From positions 1,248,602-1,312,601 of the forward strand of contig OX393572.1 of assembly GCA_947652115.1 (NCBI GenBank): 64,000 nucleotides of DNA, in the 5' to 3' direction. A program made the position numbers and the translations under genes. Origin of the DNA: Blastomussa wellsi. Taxonomy: Eukaryota > Cnidaria > Anthozoa > Scleractinia > Plerogyridae. Shown here piece by piece: positions 29,150-37,668 of the stretch; positions within the stretch are counted from its first letter, which is position 1, and each line of letters opens with the position of its first letter. The notes under the pieces are model-generated. The model searched no databases and was not told where the DNA came from. It saw nothing but the letters and a program-made list of their open reading frames with translations.

Positions 29150-30089
29150 CAACTTAGCCAAGCCTTAAAGTAGAGCTCCACATTTTTTGCTAGTTCATGA
29201 TGATTTTTGAAAATATTTAAAAAAAGAAAAAGAAGTACGAAAAAGGGAGAACATAATAAAAAAAGATAAAGAAATCAAAACTTAATATGACCGTCACTTT
29301 TAAATGGTTCGCCTGAGGAGATTGCGAGTTCAAACACCAGACTCTTCTGAGTAAGCTAAGATCGACCGATTTTGGAGCATGGCTGCCAAGAAAGATATCG
29401 TTTGTCATATGTTTGATGTACGTATGTGACTGCGAGTCATGCCGCTAGCCATTTTTACTATGCAAAATGAACTGCACTGATCTTTGAATATGGGGCTCTG
29501 CTTAGCGGACCTTCAGCCTTATTTTGTGTTTAGGCAGAAAGAGGGATTGTAGGTCCAGAAAATATCCATACTCTTCCCACAGAAGGGATTGAAATTTCCT
29601 GGGGATGGGGAAGGGGGGTTCTTTAAGACCAAAACATTTAAAATGTATGGAATTTCCAGAGGGGTGGGGGGGGGGGGGGTCCTAGAAAAAATCCCTTCCG
29701 ATATGGATATTTTCTGGAAAAACACAATCTGTTTTGTGGCATTGACTGACAGTGCATGATAAAATATTGGTTTTTCTTTGTCAGAAAACATGCGAAATCA
29801 GCGCAGGAGTGCCAGATCAGGAGACCTTCATTTCCTTGGCACACACCTTTCAGATAAACAAGTTTTTATCTGGAAGTTTAATCGACTGGATAGCAACAGG
29901 GACAAGCTGCTTGTATCCAATGAATTTCTCACATCTCGGATGAAGAAAATTCTTGGGAACATTAAAAGAGGAAGAAAGTGCAGTAAAAAGCTGTTAAATG
30001 ATTGTGATCTCGACAAAGACAGAGGTTTATCCATGATGGAATGGACACATTGTTTAAGAACAAGCAGCGGCCGAATGCAAATACAATGA
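5220..30089 (+). CDS. SMOC: SPARC-related modular calcium-binding protein (SMOC-like), ten coding exons
   Basis: Coding exons are 5220-5297, 24899-25058, 25531-25806, 26240-26305, 26410-26523, 27006-27233, 27390-27611, 28405-28440, 28649-28750 and 29785-30089. All junctions are GT..AG and frame-consistent, and they sum to 528 codons plus stop. The product is a secreted matricellular protein. In order it has a signal peptide, a Kazal/follistatin-like module (VCGSDRRTY, last Cys before exon end), a thyroglobulin type-1 repeat (YCWCVDSNG), an EC-type domain with two EF-hand loops (DTNADYMLEIKE, DRDRDFKISLNE), a second thyroglobulin repeat (YCWCVDVDTG), and a second EC domain (DSNRDKLLVSNE, DLDKDRGLSMME). 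All four loops keep acidic positions 1, 5 and 12. SMOC proteins of other animals bind calcium and matrix and modulate BMP signalling; that role is inferred here. Most internal introns are phase 1, as usual for extracellular modules. Confidence 0.88.
5298..9197. other. First part of SMOC intron 1, no gene seen
   Basis: AT-rich sequence with only short random frames. I found no exon-like frame bounded by splice sites, no RNA gene and no clear repeat array. The many runs of A and T and scattered stops on both strands are typical of a long intron. Confidence 0.5.
9198..9372. mobile_element. Short MITE-like insertion with 12-bp flanking repeats
   Basis: The 12-mer GGAGTACTTTAA occurs at 9198-9209 and again at 9361-9372, bracketing about 150 bp. 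The ends of the insert are inverted relatives: GGGCGTAGCC near the left end and the complement of GGCTTCGCCC at the right, each next to an ATCCTGG/CCAGGAT block. This looks like a target-site duplication around a small non-autonomous element. Twelve bases is longer than for most cut-and-paste families, so the class is open. It has no coding capacity. Confidence 0.65.
9935..10560. repeat. Palindromic and tandem 105-bp repeat array (family A)
   Basis: A 105-bp unit (start TCTGTGGATGAAACC, later TGTACAAGGTGG) begins at 10153, 10258 and 10363, with a diverged partial unit from about 10455. An inverted copy at about 9960-10145 faces the first direct unit, so CATAGACTTTAAAGTCTGTG near 10138-10158 is the centre of a large palindrome. 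The same unit recurs at about 23340-23600 (direct) and 33655-33820 (inverted), so it is dispersed as well as tandem. It may be a satellite carried by a MITE or Helitron-like element. It has no coding capacity. Confidence 0.8.
10561..13900. other. SMOC intron 1, unremarkable stretch
   Basis: Only short frames without domain signatures, and no tandem array or clear inverted repeat recognised by eye. I see nothing here that deserves a gene call. Confidence 0.45.
13901..14475. repeat. Tandem pair of palindromic MITE-like units (family B)
   Basis: Two related units of roughly 240-300 bp follow each other. Each starts near TAACCAAATCAATGCGCG and continues with a TGGTCAA block, a GGTTTATTGTGCCAG block and a stem formed by CACTTGGGATGTTG against CAACATCCCGCGTGG. 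The second unit ends in repeated ACTTGTGGTCTATTGCTTAAA motifs complementary to the left part. Each unit would fold into a long hairpin. A related hairpin element with a similar GCACGCTCTGATTTGTCA head lies at about 44815-45312. It is non-coding; autonomous partner unknown. Confidence 0.7.
15825..16395. repeat. Tandem duplication of a ~240-bp unit with TTAATTAA-rich hairpins
   Basis: The block beginning GATGGAGATCGAATTC and containing AAACTGTAAAGAGTAGGACG, CTCAAGGTTTATCTCCCA and TTCTTGGCACAGCC occurs twice, at about 15912-16140 and 16155-16385, with a partial copy before it. Units are separated by GGGGGTAACTTTTAATTAA...TTAACTAACTCCC, a self-complementary segment seen at about 15860-15900 and 16083-16123 and in shortened form near 16322. 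The reading frames in this block come only from the repeat. Confidence 0.7.
17493..17652. mobile_element. MITE-like GC-rich palindromic element (family C, copy 1)
   Basis: Blocks such as GAGCTGGCCCGG, GCCGAGATCTCGGC and ACCGGGCCAGCCCGGCTAGC are shared with a second copy at 22486-22676, which has clear terminal inverted repeats. This copy has the modules in a different order. Its GC content is far above that of the surrounding intron, which explains the apparent proline- and arginine-rich frame here. Confidence 0.6.
18246..18765 (-). pseudogene. Degraded non-LTR retrotransposon reverse-transcriptase tail
   Basis: On the minus strand, pieces in shifting frames translate to typical C-terminal RT/thumb motifs of LINE elements: ARPILEYACASLDPY (around 18410-18460) and, downstream, LNWPSLQHRRQIARL (around 18265-18310). 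No frame stays open through the whole region, and at least one shift is needed between blocks. It is a dead, truncated LINE copy in the SMOC intron. The clade (CR1, L2 or Jockey-like) cannot be decided by eye. Confidence 0.7.
18770..20653. other. Intron sequence upstream of the nested bZIP gene
   Basis: Contains a C-run at about 19022-19033, short G/C-rich repeats and no convincing exon. The last few hundred bases before 20654 presumably carry the bZIP promoter and 5' UTR. No TATA box is obvious at a proper distance. The overlapping frames at 19457-19789 on both strands look like repeat-derived sequence, not genes. Confidence 0.4.
20654..21358 (+). CDS. PAR/NFIL3-class bZIP transcription factor, intronless
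   Basis: A single frame of 234 codons from the first good ATG (CACGATGG, Kozak-like) to TGA. An 11-codon upstream extension lacks an ATG and was discarded. Residues about 162-234 form a bZIP domain: the basic region contains RNNASAKRSRDARR, which fits the N-x3-A-x2-SR-x4-R signature and the SRDARR form of PAR (HLF/TEF/DBP) proteins. It is followed by a heptad-leucine zipper ending LLKAIERLKN. The N-terminal part is rich in Ser, Glu and Arg and probably disordered, with a nuclear-localisation-like RRPRKRSR near the start. It should bind palindromic DNA as a dimer. In animals the class acts in circadian, stress and developmental transcription; the target here is unknown. It lies wholly inside SMOC intron 1 on the same strand. 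The absence of introns could reflect retroposition or ordinary bZIP simplicity. Confidence 0.88.
   Translation: MEEEGLRDQRRPRKRSRSESSDDSSSSNSERSKGKKTTTNGFCNSSSNLAEDSGVYGRRIPYFGENSINDILKVVSLQSFSNPRLSLLNEGEREGQKMAKVESDCQSDSSEELPRKERTSSSSEDTVIPSGHSTIVYPSSKSRGRRGDLKNGNTINEGVGKDQRYWEKRQRNNASAKRSRDARRVRELETQIRAEYLEDENYRVKVENEVLREENARLLKAIERLKNASANNKE
21917..21922 (+). promoter_or_regulatory. Likely polyadenylation signal of the bZIP gene
   Basis: AATAAA about 560 bases after the bZIP stop codon, in AU-rich sequence. It is the first canonical hexamer I noticed downstream on this strand. Its use would keep the bZIP transcript separate from SMOC splicing. Confidence 0.4.
22486..22676. mobile_element. 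MITE-like GC-rich element with terminal inverted repeats (family C, copy 2)
   Basis: The left end GGGCCTGATTACATGA matches the complement of the right end TCATGTAATCAGGCTC almost perfectly. Inside are CCGGGCTGGCCCGG-type blocks and GCCGAGATCTCGGC, shared with 17493-17652. Flanking bases are TAA on the left and TTA on the right, so the target duplication is unclear. About 190 bp, non-coding. Confidence 0.75.
22767..22972. mobile_element. MITE-like element (family D, copy 1)
   Basis: The left end AGGGGTGGCGAATGGTAAAT and right end TTCACCACCCCT are inverted partners. The inside is rich in short GAGAC/GAGACCA motifs. A second member with the same ends is at 37115-37308. About 206 bp, no coding potential. 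Confidence 0.7.
23340..23600. repeat. Dispersed copies of repeat family A
   Basis: Two to three diverged units with the marker strings GAAAGCTATTGAGCAG, TTTCATGTGGTACTG and GTGTGTGACCGTTCAAATG, the same as in the array at 9935-10560 and in the same orientation as its direct units. Confidence 0.75.
24571..24800. mobile_element. 230-bp MITE with ~35-bp terminal inverted repeats, TA ends
   Basis: The left end TACAGTCTTTCCCGTAAAAC continues to GTGAACACCAGAAA. The right end is its near-perfect inverted copy, ending GAAAGACTGTA. Ends begin and finish with TA, suggesting a Tc1/mariner-type TA target. It lies about 100 bp before the second SMOC exon and is non-coding. Confidence 0.75.
25165..25410. 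repeat. Imperfect ~110-bp tandem repeat in SMOC intron 2
   Basis: Three diverged units share TATAGGCATGCAAT-like starts, an AGAGCT/AGAGAG segment and TTTTGCAC..ATTGCA. Units begin near 25168, 25247 and 25335. No coding function. Confidence 0.5.
26600..26800 (+). repeat. SINE-like repeat, tRNA-derived head suspected
   Basis: The segment has a box-A-like TGGTTAGTGCC near 26618 and a degenerate box-B-like GATGATTTCAGCCC about 35 bases later. It then has a tail with TATAAATGGGTATCACTGG that resembles the middle of the repeats at 36190 and 58355. It sits within SMOC intron 5. The promoter boxes are weak, so this is tentative. Confidence 0.35.
27760..28215. repeat. Minisatellite of ~37-bp units in SMOC intron 7
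   Basis: About a dozen units of the type GGGAGCATAGGTCTGCA + GTGTGCAGAGTGTTAGCT, alternating with an ACATTATGGGTCTGCAATG variant, so the higher-order period is about 74 bp. It explains the cysteine-rich frames on both strands here. It lies between the second thyroglobulin exon and the short linker exon. Confidence 0.85.
29105..29146. repeat. (AAT)n microsatellite
   Basis: Fourteen perfect AAT triplets inside SMOC intron 9, followed by AAC triplets. The apparent poly-asparagine frame is an artefact of this. Confidence 0.95.
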
Positions 30090-30304
30090 GAGGTCTCTGT
30101 CAGACAACAGGAGCACAAAAGGAAACTCAAAACACCCATATCAGAGTGCAGGAAAATGCAGTCTGTGGAATAGAGGTCATCACTAAATAGGGCTGTCAAC
30201 TAGTGTTACTTGTGTACTTTTGGTTGTGAAGAGACCATACATTAATGAAATGTCATGGGATGTCTAGTAATATTTATCACTAGAAATATTATTATACTGA
30301 CTCA

Positions 30305-30310
30305 ATTAAA
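30305..30310 (+). promoter_or_regulatory. Possible SMOC polyadenylation signal (ATTAAA)
   Basis: ATTAAA about 215 bases after the SMOC stop codon, in AT-rich sequence. No AATAAA was noticed within the first 600 bases downstream. Weak evidence. Confidence 0.25.
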
Positions 30311-30715
30311 TGCATGGGCTTTCTATGTGTGGATAGCCATGTTACCTATCATTCATGAATAGAAATTGATTTCAGAAAATGGTCTAATTATATATTAGAC
30401 ACTTTTCTTTTTCTCAGCAACACAAAACAATTCTTGAATCCACAAAAGGGATGCTCCTTAAGCTGTTGAACATGCCATCATTATACCCACCAACTTTTTC
30501 TGAGTCAAAGGCATGAGATTTTTATCAAAGAACCTTGACCATATCCGAAGTTGACTGCCAAGGACATTCCAAACACTCCACTGAAGCCAAAAAAACACTG
30601 AGGATTTCTGGGTCTCAGTCGCAAGTTGTGTTTTGTCAAACAAAACCATGTTGTGAGTGCATTTTCCTTTCAATATGTGAGAATTGAGGGGATGTGTCAT
30701 TATTACTTTTATTTA

Positions 30716-31099
30716 TAGACCCTATGCAAATATGGCGGCTGCTATTTTTGGGCCCCGAAAAGAAACATTTGTCAAGAGAATTAATTACTTTCCCTTGAAG
30801 ATTAAGTCAAATTAAATCGATATATGGAGTTTTGAGGCTATACTTCTAACCAATGGAAATTTATAGGACCATTTATATTGCCAAAAACATGAAAGCGAGG
30901 CTAGGTGGGCCAGAGTAGCTTTTTCCATACAAATCTCTTAAATTTAAATCAGTCACAATTTTGCAGGAATTTAACCAAAAACATTGAAACTTCTCAGAGT
31001 AGTATATTATGCCATTCACTTCCAAGTGTCACAATCGGAATCTTAACAAACTTGAGCAGACTACAAACAGCAATGTCAGCCATTTTTGCATAGGGTCTA
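30716..31099. mobile_element. 384-bp MITE with TAGACCCTATGC terminal inverted repeats
   Basis: The left end TAGACCCTATGCAAATATGG and right end CCATTTTTGCATAGGGTCTA are inverted partners over about 20 bases. The ends begin and finish TA, suggesting a TA target. No transposase frame. It lies in the SMOC-DNAJC4 intergenic region. Confidence 0.75.
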
Positions 31100-31974
31100 T
31101 GCAGTTTTCTTTTCATACATGACTTGTAGTTTACATATTTTTAGGAACTATGTCAGTTAAAGCTGACAGAGCTCAAATTTTACAGCAAGGCACAAGAAAT
31201 TTGGTACACTAATTATGACTCTTTACAACCAACTAGTCTGTGTAACATCGGTCCTTCAGTGAAGACGAGAGGTTTAAATACCAGTGTTAATAGAATGCAG
31301 TATCCACTGAAGATACTTGGACAGATCTTACAAGAGACAATCTTAATATATTATATTAATATCATTATAAATATTAACCCAAGCATTACATGGGTGTCAA
31401 CACAACAACAGTTTAGTACATTTCAATTTATGAACATTCTGGTGTGTCTTCAGAACAGTCACAAGGGTGTGTATATTTACCAGTAGTTGTTTTTTATAGA
31501 ACATTTGGTCCAATTACTTTTATGTTATACTTTTATTTGATTTTACTGCATCTGATTTTGTGTTGTTTGGTGAATCAAAAAGTTGGTGACAACATGAACA
31601 TTTTTATTTTGGAAACCAGACAAACGTTACTTTGTAGCAATCTTATCGTATGGCGTAATTCAAATGTACAGTACATATTCTTAGAATGGGAACAGTCCCA
31701 GTAAATTTCCAATGTGATTTATTATTCTTTCATCTCATTTGATCATGCAATGATTTTGCAAGCAAAAAACAGGAGAACCAAAGAAAGAACCACTTTCCAC
31801 CACTCCTCTGACTTCAGTCAGGCAGGTTGTCTTCTCCACAGATCTGACTTGCCAAGTTATTTAATAATGGCAATTGAACTACCGTGGAGTGCAATTTGAT
31901 CTGAAATCATATCATATTTTGAAATCACAAGTATGATTTCAGACCAAAATTGCACAACACAAAGTTCAATTGCC

Positions 31975-32390
31975 ACTTTATTACACCCATTTTGAAATCA
32001 CAGTTTGTTGTCAATACTACTTATTTATTTATCCACTTTAGCAAACCCGGTTTTTTAAAAATAGGAACCAAAAACGTCAGTATATAAATTAAAAACTGTA
32101 AGTAGTGGAATTCATCCATTTTTATCTGAAAAAGGAGGAATTTGGAAAACAGAAATTGCAAAATTTCTTCCAAAAATGATTTTTTTTGGTATATTTTTCT
32201 GCAATGTGATTGGCTAGTGCAGGCAAGTCATGAAATTTGATTGGTTATTAATAGTCCATTTTCATTTTGATTGGCTCAAAAAGGATGCGATTTAGGGAAA
32301 AACTGGTGCGATTTGTGAATAAATCGCACCGTTGAAAGGCAATCAGATTGCAAGGATCACTAGTGATTTCAAAATGGGGGTAAAAAAGAT
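31975..32390. mobile_element. MITE-like palindromic element
   Basis: TTACACCCATTTTGAAATCAC near the left end is inverted at the right as GTGATTTCAAAATGGGGGTAA. A further inverted block (ATTTTGAAATCAC/ATGATTTCAGACC) lies just outside on the left. The interior contains CAAT/GATTGG motifs. Non-coding. Confidence 0.6.
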
Positions 32391-32716
32391 GGAAACTCCA
32401 TGATTTTAATGCAATATGGTCCAATGATTTCAGGACAAAAAAGTTGAGGGATTGAGTCCTTTAACTATCATTGACGAGTGTCACTATCATGATTTTCATT
32501 TTGCTGCATAGCTGGTGGTTTAGTTAGGGTAACGTGCACGAGTGAGGAAAAGAGAGGCAGAGCAGTGAAGGGCTTTTCATGGCTTATACTGCTTGCTTGT
32601 GCATGCCACCCCAACTGAACCGCCAACTACCCAGGGTATATCACAATTATAGAGACACAAATACTTGTATATCAGAAGATAAACTCTAACCATGAGGATT
32701 TCATGGATCAGCTCAT

Positions 32717-33119
32717 TTAAAGGGACACTGTCACGCCAGATATATCATATTTTAATAAGTATGGCCTGTAGCTTGCTGTAATCGTGCTTTATTGTCTTGC
32801 AGTAGAAGGAGAAAAATGCTAAAAGTGGTGAAAGCAAAGAAATACCAACTAAGAAGAAAAAATAACTGTTAAAAGATTCAAACTTTCACCAGAATTGCAT
32901 CTTTGATTTCTGGACATCTTGGCCAGAAATCAATTTTGATGAATTTTGCAATCCACTTCCATCTTTGCAATCCTGTACTACTTCCCCAAAATATCTGTTC
33001 TATCTTGTCCTGTGGAATCATTTTTATCAAATTTATTTGTGTATTTGGTAGCATTTGGCACAATAATATGGAAATTAGAACATAAAAATTTCTGAAATCA
33101 GGCGTGAGTGTCCCTTTAA
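32717..33119. mobile_element. TTAA-flanked MITE (piggyBac-like) with AGGGACACTGTCACGCC ends
   Basis: TTAA at 32717-32720 and 33116-33119 brackets a 395-bp insert. The left terminal AGGGACACTGTCACGCC matches the complement of the right terminal GGCGTGAGTGTCCCT with a small gap. TTAA duplication is the hallmark of piggyBac-type transposition. Frames inside (about 60 codons each strand) show no transposase, so it is non-autonomous. Confidence 0.75.
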
Positions 33120-33654
33120 ACCTTGCGCCATAGCAAAATAATTATATGCTGCAGCACAGGGCTGCAAGTAAGTCGGACATAGTTTTAGGAGCAAGCAGTC
33201 TGTAAGTATCCAAAAATAATACAGGTTTAGCAATCATTAAGACATGAAAACTCCATTCAAATAATTATTGTGACGTTGTTACTTGTATATTTTTATAAAA
33301 CTATTTAAAGAGAACTTTCACAAATTTGCACTTCTAACCGAAGGCGAAATATGTTAGAGAAACAGCCATTTGTCAGCTGTTCATATTAATTCATGAAATA
33401 TAATTATTATAGCAAATAACGTTTTATTATATATAATTACTATAATAGTGATTAAATGATAATTTGAAATAAAATACAACTTGATAATTTGAAATAAATT
33501 ATTTTTCTTTGCAATGTTGTTAATTTGTGTTATGACATCTACATGTTTCTGCACTCAGCTGAACTGAATACAAAGGTCATAATCACATTTAGTTGGAAAA
33601 ACTTACATTTTGCACTATTAAAAACAGAAGCACAAAAAAGAACAACTCAGTGGT

Positions 33655-33820
33655 CATATAACATAATAAACAGTATCACATGAAAGAACTGCTCAATAGC
33701 TTTCATTTGAATGGTCCTGCACTAGAGTTTCATCCACAGACTTAAAAGTTAGTACCACCTTGTACAGCATAATAAAAAGTACCACGTGAAAGTACTGCTC
33801 AATAGCGTTCATTTACCAAG
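33655..33820. repeat. Inverted dispersed copies of repeat family A
   Basis: Two units in the opposite orientation to those at 10153-10455, with the markers CATAATAAACAGTA, TGCTCAATAGCTTTCATTTG and GTTTCATCCACAGACTT. Divergence between the two is modest. Confidence 0.75.
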
Positions 33821-34977
33821 TGCTAAATTTAGTGATATGTGACCCTTTGAATAAAAATCTCTTACGAGCAATTAATGATAGGCTTCCGTGAATCAGAACT
33901 TATATATAATCAAACTTTTCCATGTGAGGTCGTAATAAAAATAATTTTGATTGATGGAAGCCCATCGCCAACTCACTCACAGGAGTTTTGATTCAATGGG
34001 TCGCGTATTAATGGATTTGACCGTAAATGGACACGACCAAGAATTAGAAGTTGTTTAATTTATATATATATGTATGTTTACATTTTGTGAAGCATGAGAC
34101 ATACATTTTGAGATCATAAGATGTTTACATTAAAATGGATACTGGTAGTTCACATAAAGCAGAGAAAATAACTTACAGTAGCTTTATTGCAATCTGCAGT
34201 ATGACTATTAAAATTCTTGCTAAAAGGACAAACACTAAAATGAATTCAACTTGCATTTGATTTTCCTAAATGCGACATTCAGTTAAAAAATATTTCATGT
34301 CAAGCACTGGAAAAAACTCACAATATACATGACAGGGGGTCTGACATACTTTTTTGGGGTCACATATTTTATAGGTCTTATAAAAATACCCATATTTTTT
34401 TGGGTCACATCTTCGAGCGAAAGTTTTGTTACGATTGGTATTTTGTTACGATTGGTATTTAAGTCTTGTATTTTTTTGGGTGGGAAATTTTGAAGCCAGG
34501 TTTTTTTAGGTTCTAAATTTCAGGCTCGTGTATTGGTCACGAAACAAAGACATTATTAAACTGCGTGTTGTGATTGGTTACCTGAGTGAGAGTGCGATAT
34601 CCAGTCTAAAAATATCGCGCCCAGAAATTTTTAAATTATCCCCATTGAACTGGATGTGGACAGCGAAGTTTTTCTAGCTTTAAATCTATTGACAGTTTTG
34701 TTCACAAATAGCTCAAAGATGAATAAATAACTGGTTGCCTTAAGCATAGTTTGTTATAAAAGGAATGAAGCTTCCCAATTTTCAAACTTTCGTGCTCACT
34801 GCTGGCATTTATCATTGAACCGTTGATGACTGTTGATGTGTTACGCTTAAAAACAGACGTGACTGGACTTCAGGCGTCAACTAATATTTTATTCTGTGTT
34901 AGAAAGAACGTATAGATAAACTATTTGGACATTTTCTACATTAATAACCCTTTGCAAAGAAACGTTAAGCTTCCAAA

Positions 34978-35134
34978 TAGACCAATTTCGATATTTTAAA
35001 ATTCAGCCAAAAACAATAGACCTCAGAACGAGGCTCCGGGGTATAAATTATAGAGTTTGTGGGATTTATTCCCCGGAGCCTCGCAGTGATGTCTATTGTA
35101 TTAGGCTGAATATTAAAATATCGAAATTGGTCTA
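34978..35134. mobile_element. 157-bp nearly perfect hairpin (snapback MITE)
   Basis: TAGACCAATTTCGATATTTT at the left is exactly mirrored by AAAATATCGAAATTGGTCTA at the right. Complementarity continues through GGCTG/CAGCC, AATAGAC/GTCTATT and CGAGGCTCCGGGG/CCCCGGAGCCTCG to a loop of about 30 bases. TA sits at both ends. No coding capacity. Confidence 0.85.
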
Positions 35135-35171
35135 TTGACCAAGCACAAGCCGACTTAGGGTGTCTATAAAG

Positions 35172-35303
35172 CGACGACCTAACGACAACCTAGAAAATGA
35201 CGACCTAGAAAACGATGACCTAGAAAGCCACGACCTAGAAAATGACGACCTAGAAAACGATGACCTAGAAAGCGACAACCTAGAAAACGACGACCTGGAA
35301 AAT
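35172..35303. repeat. 15-bp minisatellite (GACGACCTAGAAAAC)
   Basis: Eight to nine tandem units of GACGACCTAGAAAAC and variants (GATGACCTAGAAAGC, GACAACCTAGAAAAC). It begins about 40 bp after the hairpin element at 34978-35134. A 45-bp higher-order period is visible because three variants alternate. The serine/arginine-rich frame on the minus strand is an artefact of it. Confidence 0.85.
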
Positions 35304-36159
35304 GGAATTAATTGAAGTTTCGCGCATGAATGAAACCGCAAACACAAAATGACAGATACTAATTAGGGGCGGCAGACGACTGGTCAAATAATTATATCAT
35401 AGAACGGACCCCCATGTATGTATAACATAATGTGAGTACCCTCCTGGGGGAGAAAGATCATGGCAAAGCAAAGTATGCCACTGAAATGATCAAAATGTTT
35501 TACAGTTAATCTTTTTTAAATTAACAGCATCATCCTCATTTCGTCATTTCATATATAGCAAACTTGTCTAGTTATTGGTTGAAAATGGTTATCCTGATTA
35601 TTAAATGAATCTGTTCATCCAATATTTACTACCCAAATGACTCTTTTTCCATATCAGCAAGGATGGAAAGCACAAACCCAAAAGAAGTTTGCGTGTGTAG
35701 AACAGCTCATATTTGTGAATACACAACTGCCAAGTGGTGAGGCTGGAAGAAAGAGACCACGGGTAAAGCAAGCCAGCAAGGAGAAATCTGTGACGGGATC
35801 AACAATTATGAATTCTGTGTCTTTAGCTTGATTCACCCATTGACTTTTCATCTCGAAGCTTTGCCACTTGCGTAGAAGGCTATCCAAATGATATCACATT
35901 AAATTGTCTGTCGTGATCATTTAGCCAGAGCTTGATTTATTTATTTATTTACAAAATTCAGCTAACACTATTTTTATTTATTTTTGTCATCAAATAAACG
36001 CTGCCGTGCTTTTGCCGATACATTTTCAAGTCCATTATGATGAGACACCAGAAGTTCAAGTTGTTTTTTAAGACCATTAGTTCTGAAAAAAATCAATGGA
36101 TGCATTCAGTGTGCAAATTTCATTATGGTTTAATTTTTTTTTAAATAAAGCTGATACAC

Positions 36160-36300
36160 GTGCCTCTCTCTGATACCCAAGATACCCATGCCAGAAGTAT
36201 AAATGGCTACTGGTGAATTTTTGGGGCAACCTGATGTCCAGAATTCTGGGGAGTAACCTGCAATGGACTAGCATCCCATCCAGGGGGAGGGGGGAGAGTG
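36160..36300. repeat. SINE-tail-like dispersed repeat, copy 1
   Basis: The string TGCAATGGACTAGCATCCCA followed by TCCAGGGGGAGGGG also occurs at about 58395-58430 as ACAGTGGACTAGCATCCCAT with TCGGGGGAGTAG. Both are preceded by TAAATGGCTACTGG / AAATGGGTACTGGAGAA. This two-locus similarity marks a dispersed non-coding family. Confidence 0.55.
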
Positions 36301-37114
36301 GCAATACTCCTAGCTGTGTTATGCTGCGGAGTTAAGCTGATTCCTCAGAAATAAAAGTTATCCAACAATTTTTTTGACACTTTCCCTGAATGTTCCCTTC
36401 CAAGCACTGTTTCGTAAAATACAATAAAAAGGTAGGTCACCGTGCTCGCAAAAGAGATATTATGGGCCAGTCTTACCCCAGTTTTACCCCCCGTGCGCTA
36501 TTTTATCCTTTCACAGTAAATTTTGCGGTAGCTGAAAAAACAGATTATTAACCGAATACTTGGTAAAAAAACTTGATAGCAAGTACAGTGTAAGTCTCGA
36601 TTAAATGGAACAATTTAACATATGATTAATGGCAAAAAATAAGACAAATTTAAACGATACCAATGCAAACCGTACCTCGAGTCGTTGTTCCCAAGGCTAT
36701 AATTGGCATCCTCAAGTAACGATTTTCTGAGAGGTTTTAACTTTTTTTCCTATCCAAAAATTTTTATTTTTATTTTTTTAACTTAAAGATGATAATTAGT
36801 ACATCAAAATTCTGCAACAAAAAAAGTCACGGTGCTTGTTTACGAGAATAACGATGATTTATCTCACTCATGAGCAAATCCCTACAGAAAAAGCCACCAT
36901 ATTGTTCATGTACTTAGTGCACGCAGCACGTGCTAATCGCGCATAAAATGCTGCGCAGTAAAGATGCACAATGCAATACTGAGGAATCACCTTAAGTGCG
37001 GCCGGCAGCTATGAGCCAATTAAGCTTAAAAGGTTTTACTATCGAAAAACTAATTGTGATCAATAAAAGCTGTACAAAATTAAAGTTGCAGGTGGAGATT
37101 GTGCAGTACAAACT

Positions 37115-37308
37115 AGGGGTGGCGAATGGTAAATGTAAGACTTTATGAGACGACAAGACTAAGAGTTTTTCTCTGCGAGACCACAACTTTTTAAGATTTT
37201 TGATTGCAAGACTAACATTGAGACACCAAAACGGCTTTGCAAAAAATTGAGACTGCGAGAACCACTCAAAAAATGACCCTTATTTTTTAAGAGACTATTC
37301 ACCACCCC
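37115..37308. mobile_element. MITE-like element (family D, copy 2)
   Basis: Starts AGGGGTGGCGAATGGTAAAT, ends ATTCACCACCCC, and is internally rich in GAGAC motifs. It is the same family and orientation as 22767-22972. Non-coding. Confidence 0.7.
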
Positions 37309-37369
37309 ACAAACTGGAAATCATCTTCTCAAACTCGTTAAAACAAAGGAACTCAGAACCGTAACCGTG

Positions 37370-37620
37370 GTTTGGAAATGTGATCTTAAATAGCAAAGAT
37401 TTTTACGATTTTATTTCTTCGTTTTCTCCGTAATTTTAGTTTCGACTGAGAAGATATATCAAACACTAGAGACAGTGTTTCATCACATTTCCAAACACTT
37501 GAAGTTTGTCAAAAATACTCCACTGCGCGTCGTATTTTCAACTCTCTTCTCTGTGATTGGAAATGTGATGAAACACTGTCTTTTGTGTTTGATATATTAC
37601 TTCAAAGTCAATGTCCACCC
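37370..37620. repeat. Repeat shared with the DNAJC4 intron (family E)
   Basis: GGTTTGGAAATGTGATCTTA, TACGATTTTATTTCTTC, GTGTTTCATCACATTTCC and ATACTCCACTGC all recur in order at about 39880-40390. The segment is itself an inverted repeat: CACTAGAGACAGTGTTTCATCACATTTCC against GGAAATGTGATGAAACACTGTC. It overlaps the probable 3' UTR region of DNAJC4. Confidence 0.6.
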
Positions 37621-37668
37621 AAATTACCTTTTTATGATTTCTATATAATATTAACTATTGTTTTCACA

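Noticed and set aside
28977..29168. Frame with a poly-asparagine stretch
   Set aside because: Translation of an (AAT)n microsatellite.
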